DNA of 64,000 nt from Puffinus mauretanicus (taxonomy: Eukaryota; Chordata; Aves; Procellariiformes; Procellariidae): positions 4,578,501 through 4,642,500 of the forward strand of contig JAJKFH010003229.1 of NCBI GenBank assembly GCA_023333565.1, given 5' to 3'. The notes below the pieces were generated by a model. It had not been told where the DNA came from. It made no database searches and was given only the letters and a program-made list of their open reading frames with translations. Within the stretch, counting starts at the first letter, position 1, and every line of letters begins with the position of its first letter. Shown in pieces: positions 25,001-34,598 of the stretch. The position numbers were made by a program, and so were the translations under genes.

Positions 25001-27952
25001 CTTTCTTCTCTGCCAGAATTGCTTACTAAATAAATGCAGCATTTTCGGTGAGATACCTCCAGGTTTTCATCATTCACTTGCTTTTAACTAAGAGCAACAG
25101 AAATAAAACATTAGCATCAATGAGTGATTAATTTGCCCATTTAATCTTAAAAGACCTTTATGATCAAAGGCTTGGTATACGTCTGAAGCTGCCGTTCACC
25201 ATTTAGGGCTGAGCTGGAAGACAGAATTGTCCTTAAGTGTTTTGTTTTCTTGAACAGCTCTCTGTGCAGAATACGGGTGAGCGTTCAGACCCGGTGTAAG
25301 TAGCTGCGATGTCCTGTAGAGCAGCAGCTCTTCATTTTGGGATCGGAAATGGATCCACAACTTCTAGATTCTCTCATTTTGCCTTGACTCAGGTCTCAGC
25401 CTCCCTTGTATGTCACATCAATTCTTCTAAACCCTTGAGGTCCCTTGGTACCCCTTCTTCCACGCTTTTTCTCTGTCAGTCTTTCCACTCAGTCTCTTAA
25501 GTATGAGATGATTTCCCAGAAGTGCCCGTAGGGAACCAGGATCATTCATCATCTATGTACTCCCTGAGTTATCCTTCATGTGTCCCGAGGCTCAGAAGGA
25601 TTTTGGTATGAAGCCTTAGGGGTCAAGAAAAGTGGCCACCTCTGCAACATAGCTGTCTTGAATCTACTGGCTACAAGAAGTTACTTTATTAAAATAACGC
25701 AAAAGGCTTGGTGAAAGCAAACCTGTTATCTATACCTTTTGGTTTCTCACCAAGTCCCTCCTGCTTGTGATTCTCTTGAGCTTTCTTTGTGTAGTAGGAT
25801 CTGCTGGCTTGGGATGGTTAAATTTCTGCAGGTGCTATAAATTCCAGGGAGATCTCTTCCAGGCAGACAGCTTCAGTGTAGCAGAGCCTCTGATGGGGCC
25901 AGAGCCTTGGTTGGAAAGGAAGGACAGCTTTACTTTTGTCTGCTGTGCTCCAGGGAGGAAAAATGGAAATGGTATTTTGCAACTTTTTTCCCCTTTCCTT
26001 CTGAAGGACTGCCTGGGTTCAGAAGATCAAAGCTGCTTCAGAACTTTACATAGAGACTGAAAAGAAGAAGAGGGAAAAGGCCTACTTAGGTACAGCATGG
26101 GATGCGGGGGTCTCATCTTTTGTGGAAAAGTCCCTGGGCAGGAAAACACGTTAATGACTTTTCTCTCTCCTCTTCTGTTTCACCGCAGTTCGCTCGCAAA
26201 GAGCAACAGGCATTGGGAGGTTGATGGTGAATATTGTTGAAGGCATTGAACTAAAACCTTGCAGGTCCCATGGTAAGGCCTTGGGTTTTTCATAATATGC
26301 CCTATGAAGAAGACATTCCTATTTGTCAGACTAACTTTGAAGAAGGTTCTGTCCAAAACGTGGTTTTGTTTAATGAAGCAGTTTTAATGAACTTAAAATA
26401 TGCGGAAGTGATTTTGTGCAGTTCAGTAGTAATCATGCAGTTGTCCTGCATTAAGCATTTGTTTCAGACAAACCTAGTTTCCACCGCATAAGCCATATCA
26501 TAAGAGATCATAAGCCACAAAGTCCTGAAATGAAGAGTGAAAGGTGCTCAGCGCCTTGCAGAACTGTGTCCCTGTTCATTATAACGGCAGCGAGGCCACT
26601 CTTTCCCCCGTCTGTTGGCTGTAGGAGTAAAAGGATATTTAGGAGGAAGATCACACACCTAAAATCGCGATTACTCTTTTCTGTTTGTTTCCGTCTTCCC
26701 AGGAAAGAGTAACCCCTACTGCGAGGTGACGATGGGCTCTCAGTGCCACATTACCAAGACAATACAGGACACCCTCAACCCGAAGTGGAACTCCAACTGC
26801 CAGTTCTTTATCAAAGACCTCGAGCAGGACGTGCTCTGCATTACCGTGTTCGAGAGGGACCAGTTCTCCCCAGATGGTACGTAGGGGGCTGCCACCCTTC
26901 TCCCGTGTTGAAGAGGCGCATGCCTACTGAGGTGAATGATAGAGCCAGAGAACGGTTTGGGTTGGAAGGGACCTTTAAAGATCATCTAGTTCCAATCCCA
27001 ATATTGAACCCCTTTGCGTACTGGGAGTCCCCTCACTCTTGATCCCCAGTGGAGTCATGCTAGTATCAGCGCAAAAAGGATCGAGCTCTCTCTGGTTTTT
27101 GGGGGGTTTCCTTTTTTGTGCAACTTGACAACAACTAAAGTGTGGTTTGCAATTCTGCTAAGTCTTTAGAAAACTCTGGATGCTGTTTGGAAATGAATAG
27201 ATTAATGCAGGAGGAAGAGAAATGTCTTTAAGTTTCTGTAATATGCAATAAGAGTGGCAGAAATGAACCCAGGATTCCTAACTCATTCGTACTTCATAAG
27301 CTGGGATAAACGTATGGAGCATTGAAGAGTGTACTTTGGAGTCATAGTCTCTCAGGAAGTATTTGGATAGGACTGTCATTCACGCGGCCAGCGCCAGTTG
27401 GCCCGTTGACCTTGTCGCTAGTGTGATGCACTGCTTGGCTCTATCATCTCCAGAGGGCTGCACACTCAGTTTGAACTGTGCAGCAGCCTTTGGCCTTTTT
27501 TCTGACACAAAATAAATAAGCTACTGAAGCAAGGCAGCTGTGAATTACGTAGTGGATATTTCTGCTTATGGGACCATTTACTTTTAATGCTGCTGCTGTC
27601 TAATATGGTCTAGCTAAAATCCTCTCCTGTGCAGACTGGCAGCCTTTGGCCTTCTTCAACTGCAAAAATATAGTTGGACTGAAGACTTGTTTTCTCCTTC
27701 TGTTGTGTGTAGATGGAAGCTTGGTTCCTTCTGCAAATTAGCATTTTATTGCAACGTAAAACAGTTGTTTCATTTCTGAGCGTGCTGTCTTTTTGCTTTT
27801 CAGACTTTTTGGGCAGAACAGAGATCCGTGTGGCAGACATTAAGAAGGATCAGGGTTCAAAGGGACCAGTTACAAAGTGTCTCCTACTGCATGAAGTCCC
27901 AACAGGAGAGATAGTCGTCCGACTAGACCTGCAATTGTTCGATGAGCCTTAG
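2473..27952 (+). CDS. ITSN1: Intersectin 1, C-terminal 604 residues of the long isoform (13 spliced exons; gene starts upstream of window)
   Basis: Multidomain scaffold for clathrin-mediated endocytosis and synaptic vesicle recycling; the long form is also a Cdc42 guanine exchange factor. Thirteen exons join with GT/AG boundaries and uninterrupted phase (1815 bases, 604 codons plus TAG). Within this part, residues 1-24 end the fourth SH3 domain, about 40-100 are the fifth SH3 ([15 protein letters not shown] and [20 protein letters not shown]), about 120-305 the DH domain (conserved [15 protein letters not shown]), about 345-455 the PH domain and about 475-595 the C2 domain, ending LQLFDEP. 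The protein is near-identical to mammalian ITSN1 as I know it. The EH domains, coiled coil and first three SH3 domains are not in the window. In the C2 domain, loop 1 reads [11 protein letters not shown], with Asn where calcium-binding C2 domains usually have Asp, so calcium binding is probably weak or absent (inference). Confidence 0.96.
2591..6647 (+). other. ITSN1 intron between SH3D and SH3E exons
   Basis: About 4.1 kb of AT-rich intron with T-runs near 3730, 4270 and 5350. It has a 51-codon open stretch at 4906-5058 but no exon that fits ITSN1. No mobile element was recognised. Confidence 0.8.
6648..6839 (+). CDS. ITSN1: ITSN1 exon: complete fifth SH3 domain (SH3E)
   Basis: A 192-base exon between CTTACAG and GTAAGT. 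It begins [10 protein letters not shown] and ends TDMDPSQQ, covering one whole SH3 domain with the ALYDY-type motif, the tandem Trp of DPDWW and the LFPSNYV proline-binding motif. It ends one base (T) into a codon. The downstream exon chosen decides whether that T becomes Trp (long form) or a TGA stop (short form). Confidence 0.97.
7158..8712 (+). other. ITSN1: Alternative terminal exon and 3' UTR of the short isoform ITSN1-S
   Basis: After a pyrimidine-rich acceptor (TTTTTCTAG, AG at 7156-7157) the exon begins GAATCATATG. Spliced to the T at 6839 it makes TGA, so the protein ends ...DPSQQ directly after SH3E. The following untranslated sequence resembles the human ITSN1-S terminal exon as I remember it. 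The 3' end is not certain: ATTAAA at 8691-8696 is followed by a GT-rich stretch at 8722-8748, a plausible cleavage site near 8712. Further signals lie at 9543 (AATAAA) and 12409 (AATAAA followed by a T/G-rich run), so longer UTRs are possible. Confidence 0.82.
8691..8696 (+). terminator. ITSN1: Candidate poly(A) signal for ITSN1-S
   Basis: ATTAAA followed 25-50 bases later by a GT-rich element (8722-8748). It has the best signal plus downstream-element arrangement in the first 1.6 kb of the short-isoform 3' UTR. Use of this site is an inference. Confidence 0.45.
10067..10160. repeat. GA / GATA compound microsatellite
   Basis: (AG)n interrupted by AAAG, then TA repeats and (GATA)4 with A-runs. 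Low-complexity DNA in the ITSN1 intron, or in the distal short-isoform 3' UTR if the 12409 signal is used. Confidence 0.9.
12409..12414 (+). terminator. Possible distal poly(A) signal for ITSN1-S
   Basis: AATAAA followed about 20 bases later by a T/G-rich run (12435-12447). If used, it would give a short-isoform 3' UTR of over 5 kb. The alternative is a chance intronic signal. Confidence 0.25.
17063..17184 (+). CDS. ITSN1: ITSN1-L exon: start of DH domain
   Basis: A 122-base exon between TTTTCCAG and GTAAGA. With the T from 6839 it starts with Trp ([10 protein letters not shown]), the first residue unique to the long isoform. It contains the first conserved DH helix ([19 protein letters not shown]), which starts the RhoGEF fold acting on Cdc42. 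It ends at a codon boundary (VTE). Confidence 0.97.
17185..18071 (+). other. ITSN1 intron within DH domain (1)
   Basis: An 887-base intron. It contains a short (TCTG)/(TATC) tract near 17323-17344 and nothing else recognised. Confidence 0.85.
18072..18178 (+). CDS. ITSN1: ITSN1-L exon: DH domain, part 2
   Basis: A 107-base exon between TCTATAG and GTAAGT, encoding [17 protein letters not shown] followed by [19 protein letters not shown]. This is the second DH segment (FVNWKEL region). It ends two bases into a Lys codon finished at 19573. Confidence 0.97.
18179..19572 (+). other. ITSN1 intron within DH domain (2)
   Basis: A 1.4-kb intron. Open frames at 18140-18595 and 18637-18954 run through moderately GC-rich sequence without recognisable protein similarity. 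It contains the 10-bp tandem repeat at 19101-19140. Confidence 0.85.
19101..19140. repeat. 10-bp tandem repeat, four units
   Basis: Four consecutive units TTGATAAGTT, ATGACAAGTT, ATGATAAGTT and ACGATAAGCA. The degenerate core is GATAAGTTA, so the array repeats a GATA motif. Confidence 0.8.
19573..19756 (+). CDS. ITSN1: ITSN1-L exon: DH domain, part 3
   Basis: A 184-base exon between CGTTTAG and GTAAGA. It begins with the last base of a Lys codon, then [12 protein letters not shown], and ends [11 protein letters not shown] at a codon boundary. It includes [13 protein letters not shown], where I recall human having Arg in place of the second Cys. This is the central DH helices region. Confidence 0.97.
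19757..20214 (+). other. ITSN1 intron within DH domain (3)
   Basis: A 458-base intron holding a 21-bp tandem duplication at 19889-19930 and nothing else recognised. Confidence 0.85.
19889..19930. repeat. 21-bp direct tandem duplication
   Basis: Units CATTGGAAGAATACATTTTT(T) and CATTGAAGGAATACATTTTT(T) lie back to back and differ at two positions. Probably a recent slippage or local duplication. Confidence 0.8.
20215..20313 (+). CDS. ITSN1: ITSN1-L exon: DH domain conserved region 3
   Basis: A 99-base exon between GTTTCAG and GTACGT. It begins [18 protein letters not shown] and ends [15 protein letters not shown], the most conserved RhoGEF segment (CR3), which forms much of the GTPase contact surface. 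Phase 0 at both ends. Confidence 0.97.
20314..21150 (+). other. ITSN1 intron within DH domain (4)
   Basis: An 837-base intron. A 145-codon frame at 20619-21056 has no recognisable domain and no splice support. Confidence 0.85.
21151..21318 (+). CDS. ITSN1: ITSN1-L exon: end of DH domain and DH-PH linker
   Basis: A 168-base exon between TATCTGTAG and GTAAAC, phase 0 at both ends. It begins [19 protein letters not shown] and ends [11 protein letters not shown]. It contains the long final DH helix and the linker into the PH domain. The open frame continues about 35 codons into the intron before TAA, which is not evidence of coding. Confidence 0.97.
21319..22961 (+). other. ITSN1 intron between DH and PH exons
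   Basis: A 1.6-kb intron with nothing recognised. Just before the PH exon another AG follows a T-rich stretch (22929-22930), but the in-frame acceptor is 22960-22961. Confidence 0.85.
22962..23174 (+). CDS. ITSN1: ITSN1-L exon: PH domain, first half
   Basis: A 213-base exon between TTTTCGCAG and GTGAGT, phase 0 at both ends. It begins [17 protein letters not shown] and includes [32 protein letters not shown] and NLQYKMYKT: the first beta strands of a PH domain coupled to the DH domain. Confidence 0.97.
23175..23703 (+). other. ITSN1 intron within PH domain (1)
   Basis: A 529-base intron containing a near-repeat: a 19-base segment at 23307-23325 recurs at 23410-23428 with one mismatch (core TGATGGGGAGA). 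No other feature. Confidence 0.8.
23704..23825 (+). CDS. ITSN1: ITSN1-L exon: PH domain, middle
   Basis: A 122-base exon between TGTTTTACAG and GTAAGT. It encodes [19 protein letters not shown] and ends [10 protein letters not shown] plus two bases of an Arg codon. It covers the later PH strands. Confidence 0.97.
23826..26006 (+). other. ITSN1 intron within PH domain (2)
   Basis: A 2.2-kb intron with no recognisable mobile element or exon. It ends at the purine-containing acceptor CTTCTGAAG. Confidence 0.85.
26007..26089 (+). CDS. ITSN1: ITSN1-L exon: PH C-terminal helix
   Basis: An 83-base exon with a weak-looking acceptor (CTTCTGAAG) and donor GTACAG. It encodes [20 protein letters not shown] and ends KREKAYL plus one base. 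The Trp-containing helix closes the PH fold, and the Lys-rich stretch leads to the C2 domain. The frame joins exactly to both neighbours. Confidence 0.95.
26189..26272 (+). CDS. ITSN1: ITSN1-L exon: start of C2 domain
   Basis: An 84-base exon after CACCGCAG and before GTAAGG, only 99 bases downstream of the previous exon. It encodes [20 protein letters not shown] and ends ELKPCRSH plus one base of Gly. It is the first C2 strand and the start of loop 1. Confidence 0.97.
26273..26702 (+). other. ITSN1 intron within C2 domain (1)
   Basis: A 430-base intron; nothing recognised. Confidence 0.85.
26703..26876 (+). CDS. ITSN1: ITSN1-L exon: core of C2 domain
   Basis: A 174-base exon between CTTCCCAG and GTACGT. 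It begins [20 protein letters not shown], includes [11 protein letters not shown] and ends [10 protein letters not shown]. The NPKWN motif is the typical C2 strand-4 signature. GC content is higher than in the surrounding introns. Confidence 0.97.
26877..27803 (+). other. ITSN1 intron within C2 domain (2)
   Basis: A 927-base intron containing a short antisense CR1 fragment close to its donor. Nothing else recognised. Confidence 0.85.
26934..27000 (-). mobile_element. Short CR1 LINE 3'-end fragment
   Basis: Read on the + strand, GGTTTGGGTTGGAAGGGACC followed by TTTAAAGATCATCTAGTTCC is the reverse complement of the CR1 3' UTR end (AGATGATCTTTAAAGGTCCC then TTCCAACCCAAACC). The preceding ATGATAGAGCCAGAGAA resembles the terminal octamer repeats. 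The fragment lies about 57 bases downstream of an ITSN1 splice donor. Confidence 0.85.
27804..27952 (+). CDS. ITSN1: ITSN1-L last coding exon: end of C2 domain and stop
   Basis: A 149-base coding part after GCTTTTCAG. It begins [20 protein letters not shown], includes [18 protein letters not shown] and ends QLFDEP then TAG at 27950-27952. It contains the DDFLG loop-3 motif (split across the junction) and the last C2 strands. Confidence 0.97.
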
Positions 27953-29094
27953 AAGGAACGGGACCGATGTTTTATTTCAGTCTGAGTTCACTGCAATAGT
28001 CTGCAGAAGCTGTCGCAAAATCCTTACTGGTGTGGTATGAAACTACTGCTTGCCCTTCACACGTAAGAGGGTTATCAAAGCAAACAGGAGCATCTTTGTG
28101 CCTTGATAATTCTCACTGAAAAATGAATCCCAATTTAGTGAGGAGATCTCCCTCGATTTCTCTATGTGGAACTTGATGTTAGTTTCCTGGGTTTATGAAA
28201 TAACCTAGTTGTTCGTTGTGCTCCAGTCTGAAAGGCTGGCAAACCACATAGGTTGCTGTGCTTGCTCCAGTTACCCTACTCTTTAATTTACATGAAGAAG
28301 GCAATGTTTGTATGTTCTGGAGGCTTTCTGCAGGGTTTTCCCCATTAAGGAATTCTGTGCCTATTGCTCAGCAAAGGGGTGTGTAAATGTAATGTGAACG
28401 GAAGGAGCAGTTACGCAGCAAGAAGATCTTTGAAGATCTTCAGGATGGTACTGAAAAGACTTAGAAAATAAATAGTCTATATCTATAAACAGAGAAGATT
28501 CTATTAACATACCACTTCATGACTCATTGCCCCTGAAAATAAATTACGTACAGGCCTTCTGCACAGAGATGAATTGCACTCCAGAAGAGTCCGCCCACTC
28601 GGTATGGAAGCTGCTGTTTTCTGTAGGACTGTAAATGTTCCAACAGTAAGCGAAGGATTAAACATAGAGCCCTGCTGTATGTTGTGCTATACCACTTCGA
28701 TCCTCCTTTGCTGCTGCTGCTTGATTGTGTGACCGCAGATGGATGTTCTGCCACCGGCAGCGGGGAAGAAAAAAAAATCACGGCTCTAGCTCAGGAAGCT
28801 AATTTCTACCCTGCGGAGTCTAGTTTGCAAAGCAATCGGTGGTGACCAGTTATTAAATTGTACCGTGCCTAACTGTGTTTGACATCACGTTACTGAATTC
28901 AGGGCAGCAGCACACTGTAGCTCACAAAGGTGTTTGTGGCAAGCCGGGGCGATTGCAGGTTCGGTGGCAGCGATACTGGATGCGACCAGAAACAGAGTGC
29001 CTGTGGTGGTGCGGAGTGGGGAACCCCGAAGTAAAAGCCTTGTCATCTGCGGGAATGCCAGGGCTTATATATCCATTTAACTCTACGAACACAC

Positions 29095-29215
29095 ACGTAT
29101 AGGCCCACATCCAGCAAACTTGCCCTGTTTGGCAAAGCACCCAGCTTTAAGCGTGCACTTACGTCTTGTTTCCCTTAAGCACACGCGTAAGTGCTTTGCT
29201 GAGTCTGGTCTCAAG
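29095..29215. repeat. Ancient palindromic interspersed repeat (copy 1)
   Basis: It begins AGGCCCACATCCAGCAAAC and ends GTAAGTGCTTTGCTGAGTCT, an imperfect inverted pair. Inner parts (TTTAAGCGTGCACTTACG and CTTAAGCACACGCGTAAG) also pair. It resembles a MITE-like repeat common in bird and reptile genomes; the family name is not known to me. Confidence 0.5.
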
Positions 29216-29902
29216 AGAGAATAGACACCTAAGAGTAAAATTCCTCCTTGTTCTGCTTGGATTCATTTTGTTCATGACTATCATGCATACACTGGTATTT
29301 TTGTAAGGACTTTCTTTCCGAATGGGAGGTGTCAGCCTGTTTCATTAGCATGTGAACGTTCTTGTGGAGCCTGTTGTTAGGTTTTGGTGTTCCTTGCATG
29401 TCCTTTCAGTACTGGTTTCCACCTCTCCTGTATAGGCGGTGTTCTCTAGCACTACAAGTCTTATTGATTTCCATTAGGAAATTAGGATATATTCATAACG
29501 GATAGGTAGCTACAGTATGGTAATAAGTGTAAACTGTGCTGGGAAGTGTCTGTGTATTATAATTTCCTACAAGACCACTGTAATGTTTCAAGCAATGGGA
29601 AAAAAAATGTATGTTGGAGGGACAACAAAGTTTACATTTCATACTTTTCAGAATCGCTTTATTATTTATTTATTGAAGATAGTGTAGAATTTTGTATCAG
29701 AAATGACAGACATACTTATGTATTTTTTGAAACAAAACAGAGATACACACTTTAGTTAGAAACTTTCAACTGACCACCTTTTAGAGGGAGTGTAACTTCC
29801 TAGGCATGCATTTGTTTACCACTAACTGGCTGAAAACATGATTAAGAGAACTTTAAGTTTCTATTTTTCAATGTTGTTAAGAAAACTGTTTCAATTAAAA
29901 TA

Positions 29903-29910
29903 TGTAAATA
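29903..29910 (+). promoter_or_regulatory. Pumilio-type motif in ITSN1-L 3' UTR (1 of 3)
   Basis: TGTAAATA matches the UGUANAUA consensus of PUM1/PUM2 proteins. Function is inferred from the motif only. Confidence 0.35.
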
Positions 29911-30081
29911 GTACTAAACCCATGCTCTCCTAATTCCATATCAATACATTTTATTAAATATAATGTATATGAAAATACACATTGTTGTGGTAGGATAAAA
30001 AAAGTGATAAAATCTATTAATGGAGTAACATTAAATGTCATTGTCTAACCTTTTATCGCTGTCCTAATTTTACTCAGTAGC

Positions 30082-30089
30082 TGTATATA
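30082..30089 (+). promoter_or_regulatory. Pumilio-type motif in ITSN1-L 3' UTR (2 of 3)
   Basis: TGTATATA matches the UGUANAUA consensus and lies 179 bases from the first site. Confidence 0.35.
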
Positions 30090-33000
30090 TGGTGAACATT
30101 CATTTCAGTGTTTAAAAAGTAGCATCACTTTTTTATGGTATCATTTCACCAGCATGAATTGCAGTAACAACTAAATAGACAAACAGGACAAAAAAAGACC
30201 GTGGGTGTTGTGCAGAAATCCTGGCCAGGGCTTCGAAGGGAGCCTCAAGGAGCTGCACCTTCCTCTGAGACTCAACTGGTGTTGGAAGCGGGGGACCCTT
30301 AGCTGCAGGGCCTCCTCTCAGATTGTGACCCTTGTCATGGGCGTGTACGATTGCACCGTTTTGGGGAATTGTAACAGAACTGAGCGCCTGCCCGACCACC
30401 ATCACTTGTGATGTCCCACTTACCCTCGATGCACAGCAATGTTGAACTCCCGTTAACGTCAATAGGAGTTACGCAAACAGGATGATGATGAAAGGCTGGG
30501 GTTCCTCTCATGGATATCTAATGAATCCCTCGTAATCACCTAATCCTAAAGAGGAAGCTCGTCCTAATCCCTCTGCATTGAGAGCAGAATGTATATGTAC
30601 CCTTAGAGCCAGCCGACTGTGCATCGGGATGTCGCTATTTTCTCATGTGCTCGCCCTCAGTGCTCTGTAGCGTATTGGCACTGTTGGCTTCCCAGACGGA
30701 ACTGCTTTTCACCAGGGCTAGCCAAAGGTTTTTTAGAAACCCATTGACTCCTGCCTGGTTTTCCCTGCTGAGGAATGCTACAGTCTTGCACATCGCTTTG
30801 CATTAACTCCGCGGCTGCGCGGGCTACAGGTTTCTGCTTTTCTACCCACCGTAGCTGCTTAGACCTCCTGCTCGTCCAGGACCTCATGCTGTAAAAGCTC
30901 AGGCCTTTTACCGAAAAAAAGAGACGCTTTAGCTGCTTTCATAAAGAAAACGGCAAGCTCTCATAGGCCTGTTTAAATACCACCTGTGTTCTGAAGAGCC
31001 TGGGAAGGGAGGGGTGCACAGCAATACCTAGGAAGTTAGGGACCTCTTTGTGTATTTAGAAAGTCAGCTGGCATTACCACAACGTATGAGGGTCGAGCCA
31101 TCCTCTTAGGAGTGCCATGTGCTGGCTGTCAGGCCAAACTCTGCTAGTCTGTGCTACCGGTATTGAATACCTACATTTATGTAGACCCTAGTTTTCAGAC
31201 GCTGGTTATTAATCTCTGAATGTCTTTGTAAAATAGCACACCTTAGCTCATAGGTTCCTTTCCAGCCCCATCAAGATGTGTGTAAACGTTTCCTAATGTT
31301 ATGCAAAACAACCACAACAACAAAATCAAAGCCCAGATAAGACTTGATCACATTTTGGATTGAAAGAGCAGATTCATGCAGATGAGCATCCCCACTAAAA
31401 CGCAGAGGTTGTAAATCTGTATATTGTGGAGTTCTGGGACTGGCTGGCTGCATTTGCTTTGGTAAAATTCATCCTTGTAGAGAGGCTGAGCACAAGATCT
31501 CTCCATTACTCTCCCTTAAAATGAGGCACTGGTGAGATTGAGCTAGTGCATGGGCCACTGGGACTGGCCCTCCAGATGGGGTTTCATTTCTCCCTTTCAG
31601 CAGGCTCTACTTTTTTGGAGAAGACGTTTTGCTTGGAAGTAATTCTTCAGCATCAAACAGCTTGACTGGCAATCAAGCCTTTCTAAAAATAACACTGTGA
31701 CTTTTTAATGCTTTCACTGCCTTCGTTGAAACAGCGGTCTTGCTTTGGATAAACTGGAGAAAAAAGCCCTAAGAGAAGAAAGAGCGAAATCCGCAGCTGT
31801 GAGAAAACATGCAATGGAACAAGTTGCACTGGTAGTTTGGTTTCCAAGCTGTAATTCTGGGAATTGCATTTTTCCCTTAGGTACATTAATTTTAACAAGG
31901 AGAACAGTGTTTCTCCCTAGTGCTTCCTTGGTTTCAAGTCTTGTAGTAGAACTGAGTTGATGGGTCAGAAACTGGAAGGGAACACCACCACTTTCAGAAA
32001 TTATTAAAATGACTTTTGAAAGATGCTGGTAGCTGGGAACGGGCAGAACGTCAACGTTGTGGCTGCAGACAGGACAGGATACCGAAGAGAAAGGAAAGGA
32101 ATCTTTTTTTTTCTTTTCCTTCTTTTTAGAGGTGGGTGGTTAGTTTAAAATCAGATCCTCAGTCTCACAGCAGAACTTCAATTATCCAGGACCCCAAGCA
32201 TCCATAATATAATGACAGTGATTAATAACAAACCACGTGTTTGTCCTCAGCCTGGGAGAGCCACACTGGATTTAGTGCAGCTCTGTATTTATGCAGGAGT
32301 TTGCAGGCACTTCTTTATTGAAGTGGAGCTTTCTGGTGTTTGTAACAGCCTTACACTCCTCTTTCCAGGACTTTTACCTTCTGAGATATACCTCGGAGGT
32401 GCTAAGGCACCGTGTTGTTTCAAGATGCTTTCACAAGGACTTCATAGGCTTGTAAACAAACATTGCCTTTGCTTTCCTGGTGTTGTCCAGGCAGCTCTCA
32501 CGACCATCCAGGAGGTGCACAGGTACGTGCCCTTTCCATACAGGGAATCGGCTGCACCAGCATCAGTGTGCCGGTTTTCTGTCTCTCAGAGGACTTGTTC
32601 CTATAGTATGAGGTATTTGCCAGCAACGCCATTATATGCGAGCAGGGTGGATGTCTGTGCTTTCACCGGTATCCCTCCCCATTTAGGACCTCTCCATCAT
32701 TGCTCTGGTTGCAGTAAGAACCAGCCTGGTCTTGTCGATCTGCCTCCAGAGCGTTTTCTCCCTGTGGATAGGAGTCAGCCCTGCAGAGGTGCCTCTCAGG
32801 GAAACCACCTGAGCTCATTTTCCTCTGCGCTTGGTCAGGTGTAGCTGGAAGTCATGAGGTCCAGGGCAGGTTCAGGCCTCCCCCTTCAGAGGTCCGGCCT
32901 GCCACTGAGCACGCATCCGTGCCATCTTTCCCAGCAGTGCCAGGCTGGGAGCTCCGTTAGGGTTGAGGCTCATGTTTGAGATCACCCAGGTCCCCTCCCA

Positions 33001-33339
33001 GCCACAATTTTCCCCATCTGCTAAGCCCGTTGGCTCCCTCCAAGCCAGACACCGGCTGCGTTGCACGAACGAATGCAGCGGGTGACCAGAAAACACGTCT
33101 CACTGCCTTGCTCCGTTGTGGTTTTTCTTCTGTGTACGTCTTGTGAGTAAAGTGGTGCTTCTGTCCTGTAATTAAGTCCTTTGGAAAGCATCGCTCTTTC
33201 CCTCCCTTTAACCCCCCCGCTGATGCTCAGCTCTGTGAAACAGTGCTGGGTTAGGGACTTTCCAGGCTTCTCCCTCACAGCTCATCTGGCAGCTGCCACC
33301 TCTGCTGCAGCCCTCCAGCCCTTGGCTCAACGAAGCCCT

Positions 33340-33432
33340 TCAGCAGATGCTTAACTTTAATTCATGCCCCAATTCAGCGCAAAGGCGTACGTAAAGCCAG
33401 CCGGGTGCCTACGTGCTTTGCTGGGGACTCGT
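33340..33432. repeat. Ancient palindromic interspersed repeat (copy 2, degenerate)
   Basis: It contains CAGATGCTTAACTTTAATTC, CCCAATTCAGCGCAAAGG and CTACGTGCTTTGCTGGGGA, the same building blocks as the copy at 29.1 kb. It lies in the ITSN1-L 3' UTR region. Confidence 0.4.
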
Positions 33433-34382
33433 GGAGGAATTCAGAAGGCTTCAATAATGTAGAGCCTACATTATAGACTTGGTTGGAGCTCTGTAAGGAT
33501 TGAAAGATTGCAATAGAGCGTCAAACGAAAAGTCAAGATTAAGATAAAATACAGAAGGAGTTCATAGTCTTTGCAGCTTATCTGTTTTCTTCCTTATCTT
33601 TCCGAAAGTGGTTTTAACCACTAAACTCAACAGAATTGTATTTACTGGGCAAATCATAATTCATATACTTACAGATTGCAACACATTTGGAAGCACTGTA
33701 AATTAAAAACCACTAGGCTGACCTGGCCTCGGAAATACCAAGTACCTTACCAAGTTTAGCGCTGGTAGAAAGCCAGTCTGTAAAGCCTTGAGAGGTTGCA
33801 CGCAGTCACTAAGTTGACTTGGGCACCTTGAAAGAGAGAGCATGTTGCTGAGCTGACGCTAAGCCAAATGACTGATAAATTACAGAACTTTTTTCTAGAT
33901 GCACTTAATTATTATATATTTTCTCAACATGAGTTTTTGTGAGGGAACTTTTTAAACGTTCATTTTAAAATTTTTTTACCCTTTAAAAATAAATAAATAA
34001 ATCACTTTTTGTTACATGTGAGTAGGGGTGGGGGGAAAAACATTGTGGATAATGTAGTTTTTGTAAAACTATTAAATACGTTTTCAAAACTAAGATGTGA
34101 CAAGTCCAGACTTTTACTGCAACAGTGGTGTCTACTTTCATACTGCTCCATTTGCCACTGTGATAATTCAGTTTGTTCAAATCTCGCAGTCAAAACCCTT
34201 GAAACACAGAAAAGCTGGGAGTCAGGTTAAATCACCTTTGCTTTGAGGGATTTGCTCTGTACGTACATTCCACGTGCATCCTGGCGTTTGTTTAGCCCAA
34301 ACACTCTTGTCCTACATGCATATCAATGTATCTATAGTTAAATACATGCTTTTTTTTATATATATATATATGTGTGATTGTT

Positions 34383-34390
34383 TGTATATA
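34383..34390 (+). promoter_or_regulatory. Pumilio-type motif in ITSN1-L 3' UTR (3 of 3)
   Basis: TGTATATA, but next to a TA dinucleotide run (34355-34372), so it may simply be part of a simple repeat. Confidence 0.2.
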
Positions 34391-34598
34391 TAATATAAAA
34401 CCGCAGCTACGTTGTCAAATACTGAGTAAATCCAACAGAAAAGCATTTATAGGCACCCAGTTTTGTTTGTTCATTTAAATATTTTAAAATAAGGACCGTC
34501 TTTGGGAAATATTTTTCTGTACACAGGAGGATATACTTAGGATGTAATTTAGAAGAATAAAGAACTGCAGTAAGAATATGTTAAACTAGCATAGTTAA

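Noticed and set aside
32212..32844. 210-codon open frame on the + strand
   Set aside because: Lies in the ITSN1-L 3' UTR region; no recognisable domain, irregular composition, no splice or start support.
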